Positions 1 to 11,200 of a stretch of DNA of 64,000 bases are shown one piece after another. How positions within the stretch are numbered: the stretch's first letter is position 1; the number at the start of each line of letters is the position of its first letter. The translations under genes and the position numbers were made by a program. Origin of the DNA: Brachypterus glaber (taxonomy: Eukaryota; Arthropoda; Insecta; Coleoptera; Kateretidae); contig OY294054.1 of assembly GCA_958510825.1 (NCBI GenBank), positions 12,168,019-12,232,018 on the forward strand, read 5' to 3'. The notes beneath the pieces were generated by a model that had not been told where the DNA came from, ran no database searches, and was given only the letters and a program-made list of their open reading frames with translations.

Positions 1-41
1 ACTGGATATCCACATAGATATCCATTGGGATATTATAATAT

Positions 42-140
42 CCACTGGATATCCATTAGAGATTCATCATGGACTGGACGTTCAGTATATCCAGTGGATA
101 TCCATTAGGGATCCATCATGGACTGGATGTTCAGTGGATA
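42..140. repeat. Short tandem repeat, ~49-bp unit
   Basis: Two consecutive copies of a unit containing GGATATCCATTAG, then CATCATGGACTGGA and GTTCAGT. ATCCATT recurs at 51 and 100. Partial matches precede and follow it. No coding content. Confidence 0.75.
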
Positions 141-986
141 TAGGGCTGTCTAATAGATATCTAATGGTTATTATGTGCTATCTGGGTAGGTATAACTAAA
201 AAGCCAATGTCATGTTACTGAGTAAATTACACCTATATTCTAGGGTTCTAATGGTATATAGGGCCAAACTAAGAACAAACTTCAAACATTTGGACTTTTA
301 ATATAAAAAATTGAATTAATTGAGATTAAAACCATATAAGTATTTTCACCATTTAAGGCAAAGTAGAAAATGGAAAGTAAAAAACACCTAACCCTCATAG
401 TCAGTAAATGTAATGTCAAAGTAAAATTTCTTTATATAAAACAGAAAATAACAACAAAAATTCTCATTGGATTTTTGCATTGGGTACATTCATAAGTTTA
501 TAAAAAGAAATTACAGTATTTTTTCAGGAAGATAATCGGGGGTGCACTGTATTTGAACAAGCAATAACAAAAGAAGCCGGTTTTTATAAAATTAGCCAAA
601 TATAGAATTAAATAGCAAACATAGTAATTAAATAGTTGACTTACCTTGTCATTATTTGGGTTCTGATTGTATTATGTTTTCGTTATTATGAAAATTTACT
701 GAATGAAAAGATTTTGCAGCTGATGATGTCACTTTATTATTGAATAGGGCGGCAGCCGGAATATCACAATCCCGTATCTCTGCTTCCAACGTGTGGAGCA
801 ATCTTTTTCCCCCACGTTATACTATTTATCTCACTTTCAAATGTGTTTTTACTATATGTCTATCTCAACTATACGTAGTGTTTAGTTCAGGTAAAATGTA
901 TGATTCATACACAAATCCATTATGGCAGCCAAAACTTGACGGTAGTTTGGAAATTGTCTGATAGATGGCAGAAGAAATACTGTTTT
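141..986. other. AT-rich flank without a recognisable gene
   Basis: No gene or mobile element is recognised. A 73-codon plus-strand frame (740-961) has no family resemblance and no supporting splice or start context, so I treat it as chance. It directly abuts the 1.1-kb tandem array. Confidence 0.5.
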
Positions 987-3900
987 GCAAATTTAGTTCA
1001 GAGATTCTACGCTAGAACACTGATCTGTAAAAAACATTTGAATCTAAAACTTTTTAGACAAGTAAGGACAAATCGTGTTTTTTTTACATTTCTAGTGCAA
1101 CGGATGAAATAAGTGCGGTTGTGATGGTTCTTCATGGTTTTTTGAGGGAATCTGAGGAGGATTGGTAAGAAAACAGCGTGATTTAATTTACAAGTATATA
1201 TTTTAAAAATTATCTTTACAAAACATTGAATTTTACACTTAAAAAATACAAACAATCGTTAAAAATCAACGTTGTGCAAAGAAACTGTTTACAATCTTGC
1301 TATTTAGGTTGTTTCACAGCCAAACAACTTGTGACATTAAAACGTGACTTTTTTATTTAAAATCATACATGTTGAGCTGTTTTATTGAGCTTTTGGTACC
1401 TATAACAATTTGTTAGTAACAAAGTTGCTATGTGGAAGTAATTTTGGTGTCTGGTAACTGAATGGATTTATTATTTTTTTGGAGTCCTAAATTCTAACTC
1501 CCAATTTACGAGTTAATTATAATCTTAAGATGCAAGGGCGTATCCAGGATTTTTTTTTCGAGGGTGCTCAACACATTTTTTTCCCAAATCTGGAAAATAA
1601 TGAAAATGGCGAACGTTTTTTTAACTATTAAAATGGCCAATCAGGCGAAATTTTCTTAAATTAGTAAAAACACAGAAAATATTTCACCATATAGAAGAAA
1701 AAATTATATATATTTTTTAATATATTACATATAGAAAATAATAATTGTATAGAAAATAACCAGATATTATATTTATAATACAAACAATATAAAAAGCACA
1801 AAAAAGTGAAGACTAAAAAAATTATCGTCAGCCCTTGATTAACTAAGTTAGCGCCGCAGGCGATATTTTTAACGAATTCTGACGTATTTTTTTAATCTAA
1901 TGTTGTAAAACTTATATTTCAAAAACATAAATTTAAAATAAAACTTAAACCTATATTGCACGAATTATGAAATAGATGAAATAAAATTACAACTTTGAAA
2001 ATATTTCATTTTGGTAATAGTAAACATAAAAAAACAAATTTTTAAAATAATTGATGCAAAAAGGGGACATGCGACAACTTATAATCTAAGAAACCATTGC
2101 AAATTTAGTTCAGAGATTCTACGCTAGAACACTGATTTGGAAAAAACATTTGAATCTAAAACTTTTTAGACAAGTAACAAATCGTGTTTTTTTACATTTC
2201 TAGTGCAATGGATGAAATAAGTGCGGTTGTGATGGTTCTTCATGGTTTTTTTGAGGGAATCTGAGGAGGATTGGTAAGAAAACAGCATGATTTAATTTGT
2301 AAGTATATATTTTTAAAATTATCTTTACAAAACATTGAATTTTACACTTAAAAAATACAAACAATCGTTAAAAATCAACGTTGTGCAAAGAAACTGTTTA
2401 CAATCTTGCTATTTAGGTTGTTTCACAGCCAAACAACTTGTGACATTAAAACGTGACTTTTTTATTTAAAATCATGCATGTTGAGCTGTTTTATTGAGCT
2501 TTTGGTACCTATAACAATTTGTTAGTAGCAAAGTTGCTATGTGGAAGTAATTTTGGTGTCTGGTAACTGAATGGATTTATTATTTTTTTGGAGTCCTAAA
2601 TTCTAACTCCCAATTTACGAGTTAATTATAATCTTAAGTTGCAAGGGCGTATCCAGGATTTTTTTTTGAGGGTGCTCAACACATTTTTTTCCCAAATCTG
2701 GAAAATAATGAAAATGGCGAACGTTTTTTTAACTATTAAAATGGCCAATCAGGCGAAATTTTCTTAAATTAGTAAAAACACAGAAAATATTTCACCATAT
2801 AGAAGAAAAAATTATATATATTTTTTAATATATTACATATAGAAAATAATAATTGTATAGAAAATAACCAGATATTATATTTATAATACAAACAATATAA
2901 AAAGCACAAAAAAGTGAAGACTAAAAAAATTATCGTCAGCCCTTGATTAACTAAGTTAGCGCCGCAGGCGATATTTTTAACGAATTCTGACGTATTTTTT
3001 TAATCTAATGTTGTAAAACTTATATTTCAAAAACATAAATTTAAAATAAAACTTAAACCTATATTGCACGAATTATGAAATAGATGAAATAAAATTACAA
3101 CTTTGAAAATATTTCATTTTGGTAATAGTAAACATAAAAAAACAAATTTTTAAAATAATTGATGCAAAAAGGGGACATGCGACAACTTATAATCTAAGAA
3201 ACCATTGCAAATTTAGTTCAGAGATTCTACGCTAGAACACTGATTTGGAAAAAACATTTGAATCTAAAACTTTTTAGACAAGTAACAAATCGTGTTTTTT
3301 TACATTTCTAGTGCAATGGATGAAATAAGTGCGGTTGTGATGGTTCTTCATGGTTTTTTTGAGGGAATCTGAGGAGGATTGGTAAGAAAACAGCATGATT
3401 TAATTTGTAAGTATATATTTTTAAAATTATCTTTACAAAACATTGAATTTTACACTTAAAAAATACAAACAATCGTTAAAAATCAACGTTGTGCAAAGAA
3501 ACTGTTTACAATCTTGCTATTTAGGTTGTTTCACAGCCAAACAACTTGTGACATTAAAACGTGACTTTTTTATTTAAAATCATACATGTTGAGCTGTTTT
3601 ATTGAGCTTTTGGTACCTATAACAATTTGTTAGTAACAAAGTTTCTATGTGGAAGTAATTTTGGTGTCTGGTAACTGAATGGATTTAGCACTGAAAGGGC
3701 TTATTATTTTTTGGAGTCCTAACTTCTAACTCCCAATTTACGAGTTATAATTATAATCTTAAGATGCAAGGGTGTATCCAGGATTTTTTTTTCGAGGGTG
3801 CTCAACACATTTTTTTTCCAAATCTGGAAAATAATGAAAATGGCGAACGTTTTTTTAACTATTAAAATGGCCAATCAGGCGAAATTTTCTTAAATTAGTA

Positions 3901-5425
3901 AAAACACAGAAAATATTTCACCATATAGAAGAAAAAATTATATATATTTTTTAATATATTACATATAGAAAATAATAATTGTATAAAAAATAACCAGATA
4001 TTATATTTATAATACAAACAATATAAAAAGCACAAAAAAGTGAAGACTAAAAAAATTATCGTCAGCCCTTGATTAACTAAGTTAGCGCCGCAGGCGATAT
4101 TTTTAACGAATTCTGACGTATTTTTTTAATCTAATGTTGTAAAACTTATATTTCAAAAACATAAATTTAAAATAAAACTTAAACCTATATTGCACGAATT
4201 ATGAAATAGATGAAATAAAATTACAACTTTGAAAATATTTCATTTTGGTAATAGTAAACATAAAAAAACAAATTTTTAAAATAATTGATGCAAAAAGGGG
4301 ACATGCGACAACTTATAATCTAAGAAACCATTGCAAATTTAGTTCAGAGATTCTACGCTAGAACACTGATTTGGAAAAAACATTTGAATCTAAAACTTTT
4401 TAGACAAGTAACAAATCGTGTTTTTTTACATTTCTAGTGCAATGGATGAAATAAGTGCGGTTGTGATGGTTCTTCATGGTTTTTTTGAGGGAATCTGAGG
4501 AGGATTGGTAAGAAAACAGCATGATTTAATTTGTAAGTATATATTTTTAAAATTATCTTTACAAAACATTGAATTTTACACTTAAAAAATACAAACAATC
4601 GTTAAAAATCAACGTTGTGCAAAGAAACTGTTTACAATCTTGCTATTTAGGTTGTTTCACAGCCAAACAACTTGTGACATTAAAACGTGACTTTTTTATT
4701 TAAAATCATACATGTTGAGCTGTTTTATTGAGCTTTTGGTACCTATAACAATTTGTTAGTAACAAAGTTGCTATGTGGAAGTAATTTTGGTGTCTGGTAA
4801 CTGAATGGATTTAGCACTGAAAGGGCTTATTATTTTTTGGAGTCCTAACTTCTAACTCCCAATTTACGAGTTATAATTATAATCTTAAGATGCAAGGGTG
4901 TATCCAGGATTTTTTTTTTGAGGGGGCTCAACACATTTTTTTCCCAAATCTGGAAAATAATGAAAATGGCCAATCAGGTGAAATTTTCTTAAATTAGTAC
5001 AAACATAGAAAATCTTCCACTGTAGAAGAAAAGATAATATTTTTTTTAATATATTATATATAAAAAAGAATAATTGTATAGAAAATAACCAGATATTATA
5101 TTTATAATACAAACAATATAAAAAGCACAAAAAAGTGACGACTAAAAAAATTATCGTCAGCCCTTGATTAACTAAGTTAGTGCCGCAGGCGATATTTTTT
5201 ACGAATTCTGACGTTTTTTTTTAATCTAATGTTGTAAAACTTATATTTTAAATATCATAAATTTAAAATAAAACTTAACCCTATATTGCACGAATTATGA
5301 AATAGATGAAATAAAAATACAACTTTGAAAATATTTCTTTTTAGTAATAGTTAACATAAAAAAAACAAATTTTAAAAATAATTGATACAAAAAGGGACAT
5401 GCGACAACTTAACCTAAGAAACCAT
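987..5425. repeat. 1.1-kb tandem array, four copies
   Basis: The phrase GCAAATTTAGTTCAGAGATT recurs at 987, 2099, 3207 and 4333, giving units of about 1112, 1108, 1126 and 1093 bp. Copies 1-3 are nearly identical; the 3' half of copy 4 is more diverged. Each unit joins ~540 bp of local sequence to the left ~550 bp of a repeat beginning CAAGGGCGTATCCAGG. Copies 3 and 4 share a small insertion (AGCACTGAAAGGGC) absent from copies 1 and 2, so amplification was stepwise. No ORF is conserved in the unit. Confidence 0.93.
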
Positions 5426-6222
5426 ACTCGCGCTTATTTCGGTGCACACTGTATAAATAATTATTTTTTAAAATCTTTATCATTGCAAAATAAAGCCAAA
5501 ATACCATGCTTTTAATTAAAATAAAAATCATTCAAAACGGGCTATCGGTCTTTTAAATAAACTTAGTGATTACAAAAATGTATATTTTTTTAGTGATCCA
5601 CTTTAGTTGCCGAGTCAGAGGTCAGCCACAACATGGCTTTATAAACCAATGTTTGTAAGGCATTTAAAAAGCCCAAGTTATTTTTTTTATCATTGATTAA
5701 CTCTAAAAGATACACCCAATCAAGCATGCAAAAAAAAATTTTCTAATTTTTGATTAGTTTAAAATTTACAATGCTCTAAATCCGGCGTTACTTGAAAATA
5801 ACACTATGCAATTTAGGGTTAAGAATGCCGTAGCGCCGCAAGCAATTTTTTTACAATTGTGATGGTCTAAAATTTTAAAACAGTAGTATAATTTTAAATT
5901 TCATACAAGAAAGTTCATTGTATATTTTATTATTTATAGCCTTAAATAAAACAAAACGTAAGAAAGCCCCAGCGCCGCAGGCGAAAATTTTTACGAATTT
6001 GAAGATCTATAGTTTATGTGGTCCACTTGAAAATGGGCCTGCACTCGGGCCTGCATATTTTCTGGTTTTGGCGCCCTTATCGTTATAGTAAAATCTAAGA
6101 AAGCCGTAGCGCCGCAGGCAATTTTTTACAATTGTAAAGGTCTAACATTTGAAAACTGTGGTATAATTTTAAAATTTTTTACGTATTTGGGCCACCTCCC
6201 CCTCCCCCTGGATACGCCCTTG
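4893..6222 (+). mobile_element. Non-autonomous element with CAAGGGYGTATCCAGG termini
   Basis: The left end is CAAGGGTGTATCCAGGAT at 4893. The right end, read on the other strand, is CAAGGGCGTATCCAGG, ending at 6222. TAAGAT occurs at both flanks and may be part of a target duplication. The interior carries several diverged modules with a core like GCGCCGCAGGCGA followed by a T-rich run. Another copy lies inverted at about 39490-40289. The left half was captured in the 1.1-kb tandem array. No transposase is seen. Confidence 0.65.
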
Positions 6223-6716
6223 ATAAGATATTTATGTTTGACTGAGCCAACTGTTAATTTATTACCTTCAAATAATATTTGTAATTTTTAAACCTTTAGT
6301 AATGACTATAACACTGTTATAGTATAACAGTGTGGTCCAAAAGTCACTTTTGAATTAATTGAGATATTAACTTCAAAATTGGAACACTTAAATTAGACAA
6401 CTTAAGCCGACTTAACCTATCTTTTAGCATATATTTGATACTATTACTTTAGCTTTTAAAATGTGGGTAGGGGCATAGGGGGATTTTTTTAATGAAAAGG
6501 GGGTCGTCTGATACATCATTTTAAACAAAAAAATCTCTAATTGACCATACCTATATTTTTTATTTTTTAACATTTTTTTGAGGTTTTGAATTATATCATT
6601 TATAATTTACGTTTATTTACCTTGAAAATAATATTTTTTCACAAACTGTTTGATTTTTTTTAAGTAATTATGACGAAATTTCCATTTTAATCGTATTTTA
6701 AACCCCTAAAATAATG

Positions 6717-6721
<5 letters not shown>

Positions 6722-6793
<72 letters not shown>
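6722..6793. repeat. (AT)n microsatellite, ~36 units
   Basis: Uninterrupted AT dinucleotides in the loop of the surrounding foldback element. Confidence 0.98.
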
Positions 6794-6795
<2 letters not shown>

Positions 6796-6933
6796 TTAAA
6801 TAGAGAACTTTATAAGCTTTTAAAGTATGTATTACACGACCCCCTTCTCATTAAAAAAACTGCCCCCTATGCCCCCTTTTCCACATTTTAAAAGCAGAAT
6901 ATGTATGTATATGCAAAAAGAAAGTTTAAGTTT

Positions 6934-7014
6934 ACGATGCCGGCACATTAAGCCAATCACGGCATCGCATTGTTATGTTTTATGTTCTTATGCGAGCCTG
7001 TGAATAGTCACTTA
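6934..7014. repeat. Dispersed repeat nested in the foldback arm
   Basis: It contains CACATTAAGCCAATCACGGC and CTTATGCGAGCCTG. Related copies lie at 23362-23462 and about 41890-42010. All three have a short stem-forming GATGCCG...CGGCATC arrangement or a relic of it. It interrupts the right arm of the 6328-7090 element, so it is probably a younger insertion. Confidence 0.6.
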
Positions 7015-7301
7015 CTTACGTGCTCCAAATTTGAAGTCAGTTTCTCAATTCATTTAAAAGTTAAGAGGGTGACTTTTGGAGCGCACTCTGTAAAGTATAC
7101 TTTTGTGTAAATAACTTTTATAAAGTTATAAAAAATGTTTTTTATTTGAACTTTTTGAAAGTTTTTTTTTGTATAATACTATGTGTAGGGTGGCCCTTTC
7201 AACGCATGTATACGAATTTTAGCGAGAATTTTACATTTTAAAAGCAATATGCTTTTTTAAATTATCAAAGTATCCATTTTTAAAATTTATTTACGTTATT
7301 T

Positions 7302-7697
7302 CACTGTAAAAAAATAAACTGAATATTCAGTTACAAATGTACTGATTGTACTTTAATTTTTGTTAAAGACACGCAACATTCCGTGTCCGTCCTTAAATAT
7401 TAAAGTACATGACTTTATAACTAGTGTTTTTAACCAAAATTAAAGTACATTTGTGTACACAATATCCTACGTAAGATCATAACTTCCTCTCCGTTTGTAA
7501 CTGAATATTTAGTTACAAATGGATAGGAAGTTATGATCCTATAAAAAATGTACTTTAATTTTTGTTAAAAACAATATAGTTCTAAAGCCACGTACTTTAA
7601 TATTTAAGGACGGACATGAAATGTTGCGTGTTTTAAACAAAAATTAAAGTACAATCAGTACATTTGTAACTGAATATTCAGTTTACTTTTTACAGTG
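7302..7697. mobile_element. Foldback MITE, ~396 bp palindrome
   Basis: The ends CACTGTAAAAAAATAAACTG and CAGTTTACTTTTTACAGTG are inverted repeats. The arms continue through ACTGAATATTCAGT, TACTTTAATTTTTGTTAA and CCTTAAATATTAAAGTAC almost to the centre near 7500. No clear target duplication and no coding capacity. Confidence 0.8.
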
Positions 7698-8159
7698 TTC
7701 ATTATAACTGACAATTTTAAATACTAAATAATTTATTATTTAAACTTTAGTCTGAATTGATTCGATTAGTGACCTTGTCAAAATTTGACAATACTCAATT
7801 TGAAGAACCTACATACTTTTGGTATGAGCACAAAAAATTATTTTCGTATAAATGTATTTAAAATATACATTTCTAATATGTTGTACTAGAACGCAAGCCT
7901 ATTTTTTTTGTGTGTTTGAGTTGCTGTAGTACGAAGTAGTACAGTGTTATAAAAATAAGTTCTAGTACTTATATAAATATTTCTTTTAACTACTTTTGAT
8001 ATATTCTTCTATAAACAATATAGAAATCTTTTTTTTTTAACAATTTTTGGCCATTTTACTTCAATATGCTTGACAAAGTTTTTAATGCCTATTTTAAGTT
8101 ATGGCCCTGAACTTTTTTGTGGAGAAAATTGGATCCCATGGGTATTTTCCGTTGACTTT
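7698..8159. other. 3' flank of NAPRT, probable 3' UTR in its upper part
   Basis: AT-rich sequence immediately downstream of the NAPRT stop codon on the minus strand. No other gene or mobile element is recognised. The 3' UTR is expected here, but its length cannot be read from the sequence. Confidence 0.4.
8081..8086 (-). terminator. Candidate poly(A) signal ATTAAA for NAPRT
   Basis: ATTAAA on the minus strand about 75 nt after the stop codon. This is a common variant of the canonical hexamer. In DNA this AT-rich, chance occurrence is likely, so support is weak. Confidence 0.25.
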
Positions 8160-8237
8160 TTATGACAGTTCTCCAATTGGTGCATTTTTAAGCCAAAGAT
8201 CATGTAAAAATGTGTAGAGTTTATCACTTACAGCCAC
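8160..8237 (-). CDS. Naprt: NAPRT exon 9 (last coding exon)
   Basis: Residues 526-550. The acceptor is ATATTTTAG at 8246-8238, phase 0. The peptide runs VAVSDKLY, then LHDLWL, then NAPIGELS and TAA at 8162-8160. This is the conserved C-terminal tail of metazoan NAPRT and directly continues PTPYK from exon 8. It is too short to stand out as an ORF. The acceptor has a weak pyrimidine tract, and an (ATT)n array begins about 17 bp into the intron. Confidence 0.93.
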   Translation of the reverse strand: MAVSDKLYTFLHDLWLKNAPIGELS

Positions 8238-8254
8238 CTAAAATATTAAAATTA

Positions 8255-8285
<31 letters not shown>

Positions 8286-11200
8286 AATTATTATTATTAT
8301 TATTATTATTGTTACTGTTACTGTTATTATTATTATTATTATTATGACAATAATAAGCGTTATAAACGATGAGAATATTGTAATTAGTTGTATTTCTTAT
8401 AAGTATCACAATAAATTATCACAATAAAGTACAAAAAAAAAGTAAATTTAACTAAAAATAATTAATAATGTATTTTTAATACTGAATCTTATTTGTTAAT
8501 ACCTATTTTTTATTTATATCGCCACCATTGGTATTTAATACTTTACTTGTCATAGTAAATACTGCAATCTATGTATTGTATACAAAATGTTGTCATACTA
8601 ACATAGAGACCGTGCTGGTACATTTTGATCCCCGCGCAACATGCCCCCCCCCCTAAATCCGCCCTTGACGTTTGGTAATATTGTTATATCACAGTTATAG
8701 TTTGGTATACTTTAAGTTGTAGTTGTTGTGTTATTGATATAGTTTAAAGTATGTTACAGTATTTAGTAAAACAACAATCGGTAAATAAAACAGAGAAAAG
8801 TAAAAAAAGGATCGATTATTTTATTAGTGTGTAATTGTGAGTGGTTGCAATGTAATTTTTACGTCGTGTCTGTAGTAACGTTCCATAAATAAGGTGTTTA
8901 TTGCTGAGGGTTTAACATAAATTAAAATTAGAGATTTCCCAATAGTTACAATATAAATTAACTTAAAACTTTACTAGAAAAAACTACTTTTAACTGCAAG
9001 GAGTATATTATTAAATGAAGCATGTAGGATCAGAAAGTCCAAATTTTTCAAAAGTGAGATTTTTATATCAATATATCTACATAACAGAAACCAGTCCAAG
9101 TCCAAAGGCTAGGATCAAAAAGTCCAAATTATTTTTTATTTTTTAATTATTTAATATTTTCTGACAATGATAACTCTCGACAATGATAACTCCCTCGACA
9201 ACTCCCATTAAACTAAATAATATGCCACAGGTTTCAAAGTCGTACAAAAAGAATGACAGTTTTTTGCGGTTTTCCAAAAATTAGCTAACTTGGACCTATC
9301 ACCTTTTGATCCTACATGCCTCATTAGGGTGGACCCTATATATTTTTATTATCTCAAAATTTTCATTTAGGTGTAGTTAAATTATAGAATGTATTCAAAA
9401 AAAAATAATTTTAAAATGTTTGTTTACTGTTTGACTCACATTTATGATAGAAATTCGTAAATTTTAGTGTCAGGGGCAACTTTGGCGGATTTTCGGCACG
9501 GGTTAGAAGCTTTTGATCATTTTTGAAATTTGGCACATAATTCTGTATGCTCAAAAGGAAAAAAATAAGATTTCAAGGCCTTTAAAATTTTCACTTATAA
9601 ATAAATTACAGACAATTTTAACGATTTTTTAGTATTTATAATTTTACGAATTTTAGGGGCCCTTAGAGAAGTTTGATTACTCTCATAATTTCAGAATTTT
9701 CTAGTTCCACCTAAATGAAAATTTTAAGATAATACAAAAATATGAGGTCCAGCCTGCCTTATACATTTTACAGGTTGCTATACCTTATATGGGGTTGGAT
9801 TTAAATTTCGCTTGATATCAGGACGGAGAGATTTCAAAGACGACCTGACCCGTTCTTTGATTGTCTGTAAATTCGGCATTTCTTGGCAAATTTGTCCATC
9901 TTGCCAATACAGGGTTAACAACTTTTCCACTCTGTTCGGTACGACATAGGCCCTTTTGGATTCTTCGAAGGGGTGCCTACACAGGACTTTTTGTTCGATT
10001 TCTGGAGCCGGTTCCACCGATCTTTGGAGTAGGTCTACTAGAGCATGTCCGCTTTCGCTGTATAGTCGATAGGCATCTTTTCTGCCGGGCATTGTTACTT
10101 TGCCGACTTCTTGGCTTAATTTTATTCTTGCTTGGTTGTTTAGCTCTACCATCTTAAATACACAACCTAAAAAAATATTAATAAAAATAAATAAATAAAA
10201 GAAATAAACTGCCCAGTAAAAAAACTTTCCCATTTTTTACGCCCGCGCGTGAAATGGATTTTTTTATTATCAGATTTACTTTCAGCAACCTCAAAAACCC
10301 CAATATAGCAGTTTTCACGAAAATTACCCCCCGCCCCTCAGCCTGAGGGCGGGGGCCTGAGGGCCTCAGGGAGTGGATTTAGAAAAAAATATAATATTAA
10401 TTTTTAGTGACCTTAAAAACCCGAAAATATCAGTTTTCAAGAAAACTACCCCCGCCCCAGGGGGTGGAGTTGAAAAAAATTATTATCAGATTCAGTTTCG
10501 TCGTCCACAAAAACCAGTATATACCAATTTTGACGTAAATATTGAAAACATTTAAAAATATTTACCCCCTCACTCCTGTGGGAGTGGAAAATTATTATCG
10601 TTATATAGTAATTTTCAAACTTTTGTGAAATAATAAACTGTAAGTCCGCCCCTGATTAAACATTTATTTTTTATGTCATAAAACGATAATGTTTATTGAT
10701 TCCATACTACAGTAAAAATTTCAAGTCAATAAGTTAAACCGTTCCTGAGTTATGAAGTGGATAATATTCTAAAAATGCCCCTTAAACGTGCTCTAGCTCC
10801 CCTAAGAAGCTATTTAACACAAACGTTCATAGAAACTTTTTTTCTCACTTTTTGACGTTAAATTTGAATATCTAAAATAATTTTTAAATATGTCTTTTTT
10901 TTTTGTTAAAACAAATGAAAATCGTTTTTCTCCAAAACGCATCTATAGATTTTTTTTAAATTTGGTCTTAAAAAGATGCCAAGGCTCTAAATAAATTATG
11001 AAAAAAACTTGGGTTATATGAAAGTTGAGCTAAATGTATCCAGACGAGTGTGTCGCACATTCTCAATAAATATAACAATTGTGTCGGCCATATTGGATCC
11101 ACCATTATGTGAAAATAAATTTTTAGTAAAAAATCAAAATCAGCGAACCCAAAACCCCATACTTTAATTGTTGTTAAATTCTAAGAAAATTTTAAGTATT

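Larger units (their letters stand above)
6328..7090. mobile_element. Foldback element with an (AT)n centre
   Basis: The ends are inverted: CAGTGTGGTCCAAAAGTC at the left, and the complement of CAGAGTGCGCTCCAAAAGTC ending at 7090, followed by TA. The arms also match internally (GACCCCC and TGCCCCCTA blocks). The centre is a long (AT)n run. A partial copy of the same family lies at about 38895-39307. Confidence 0.7.

Noticed and set aside
740..961. 73-codon plus-strand frame before the tandem array
   Set aside because: No motif or family resemblance, no splice partner, and AT-rich flanks.
8224..8409. Asn-rich 61-codon minus-strand frame
   Set aside because: It is the translation of the (ATT)n microsatellite and overlaps NAPRT exon 9 in another frame.
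9861..10157. 98-codon plus-strand frame
   Set aside because: Antisense shadow of NAPRT exon 8, which has strong family motifs.
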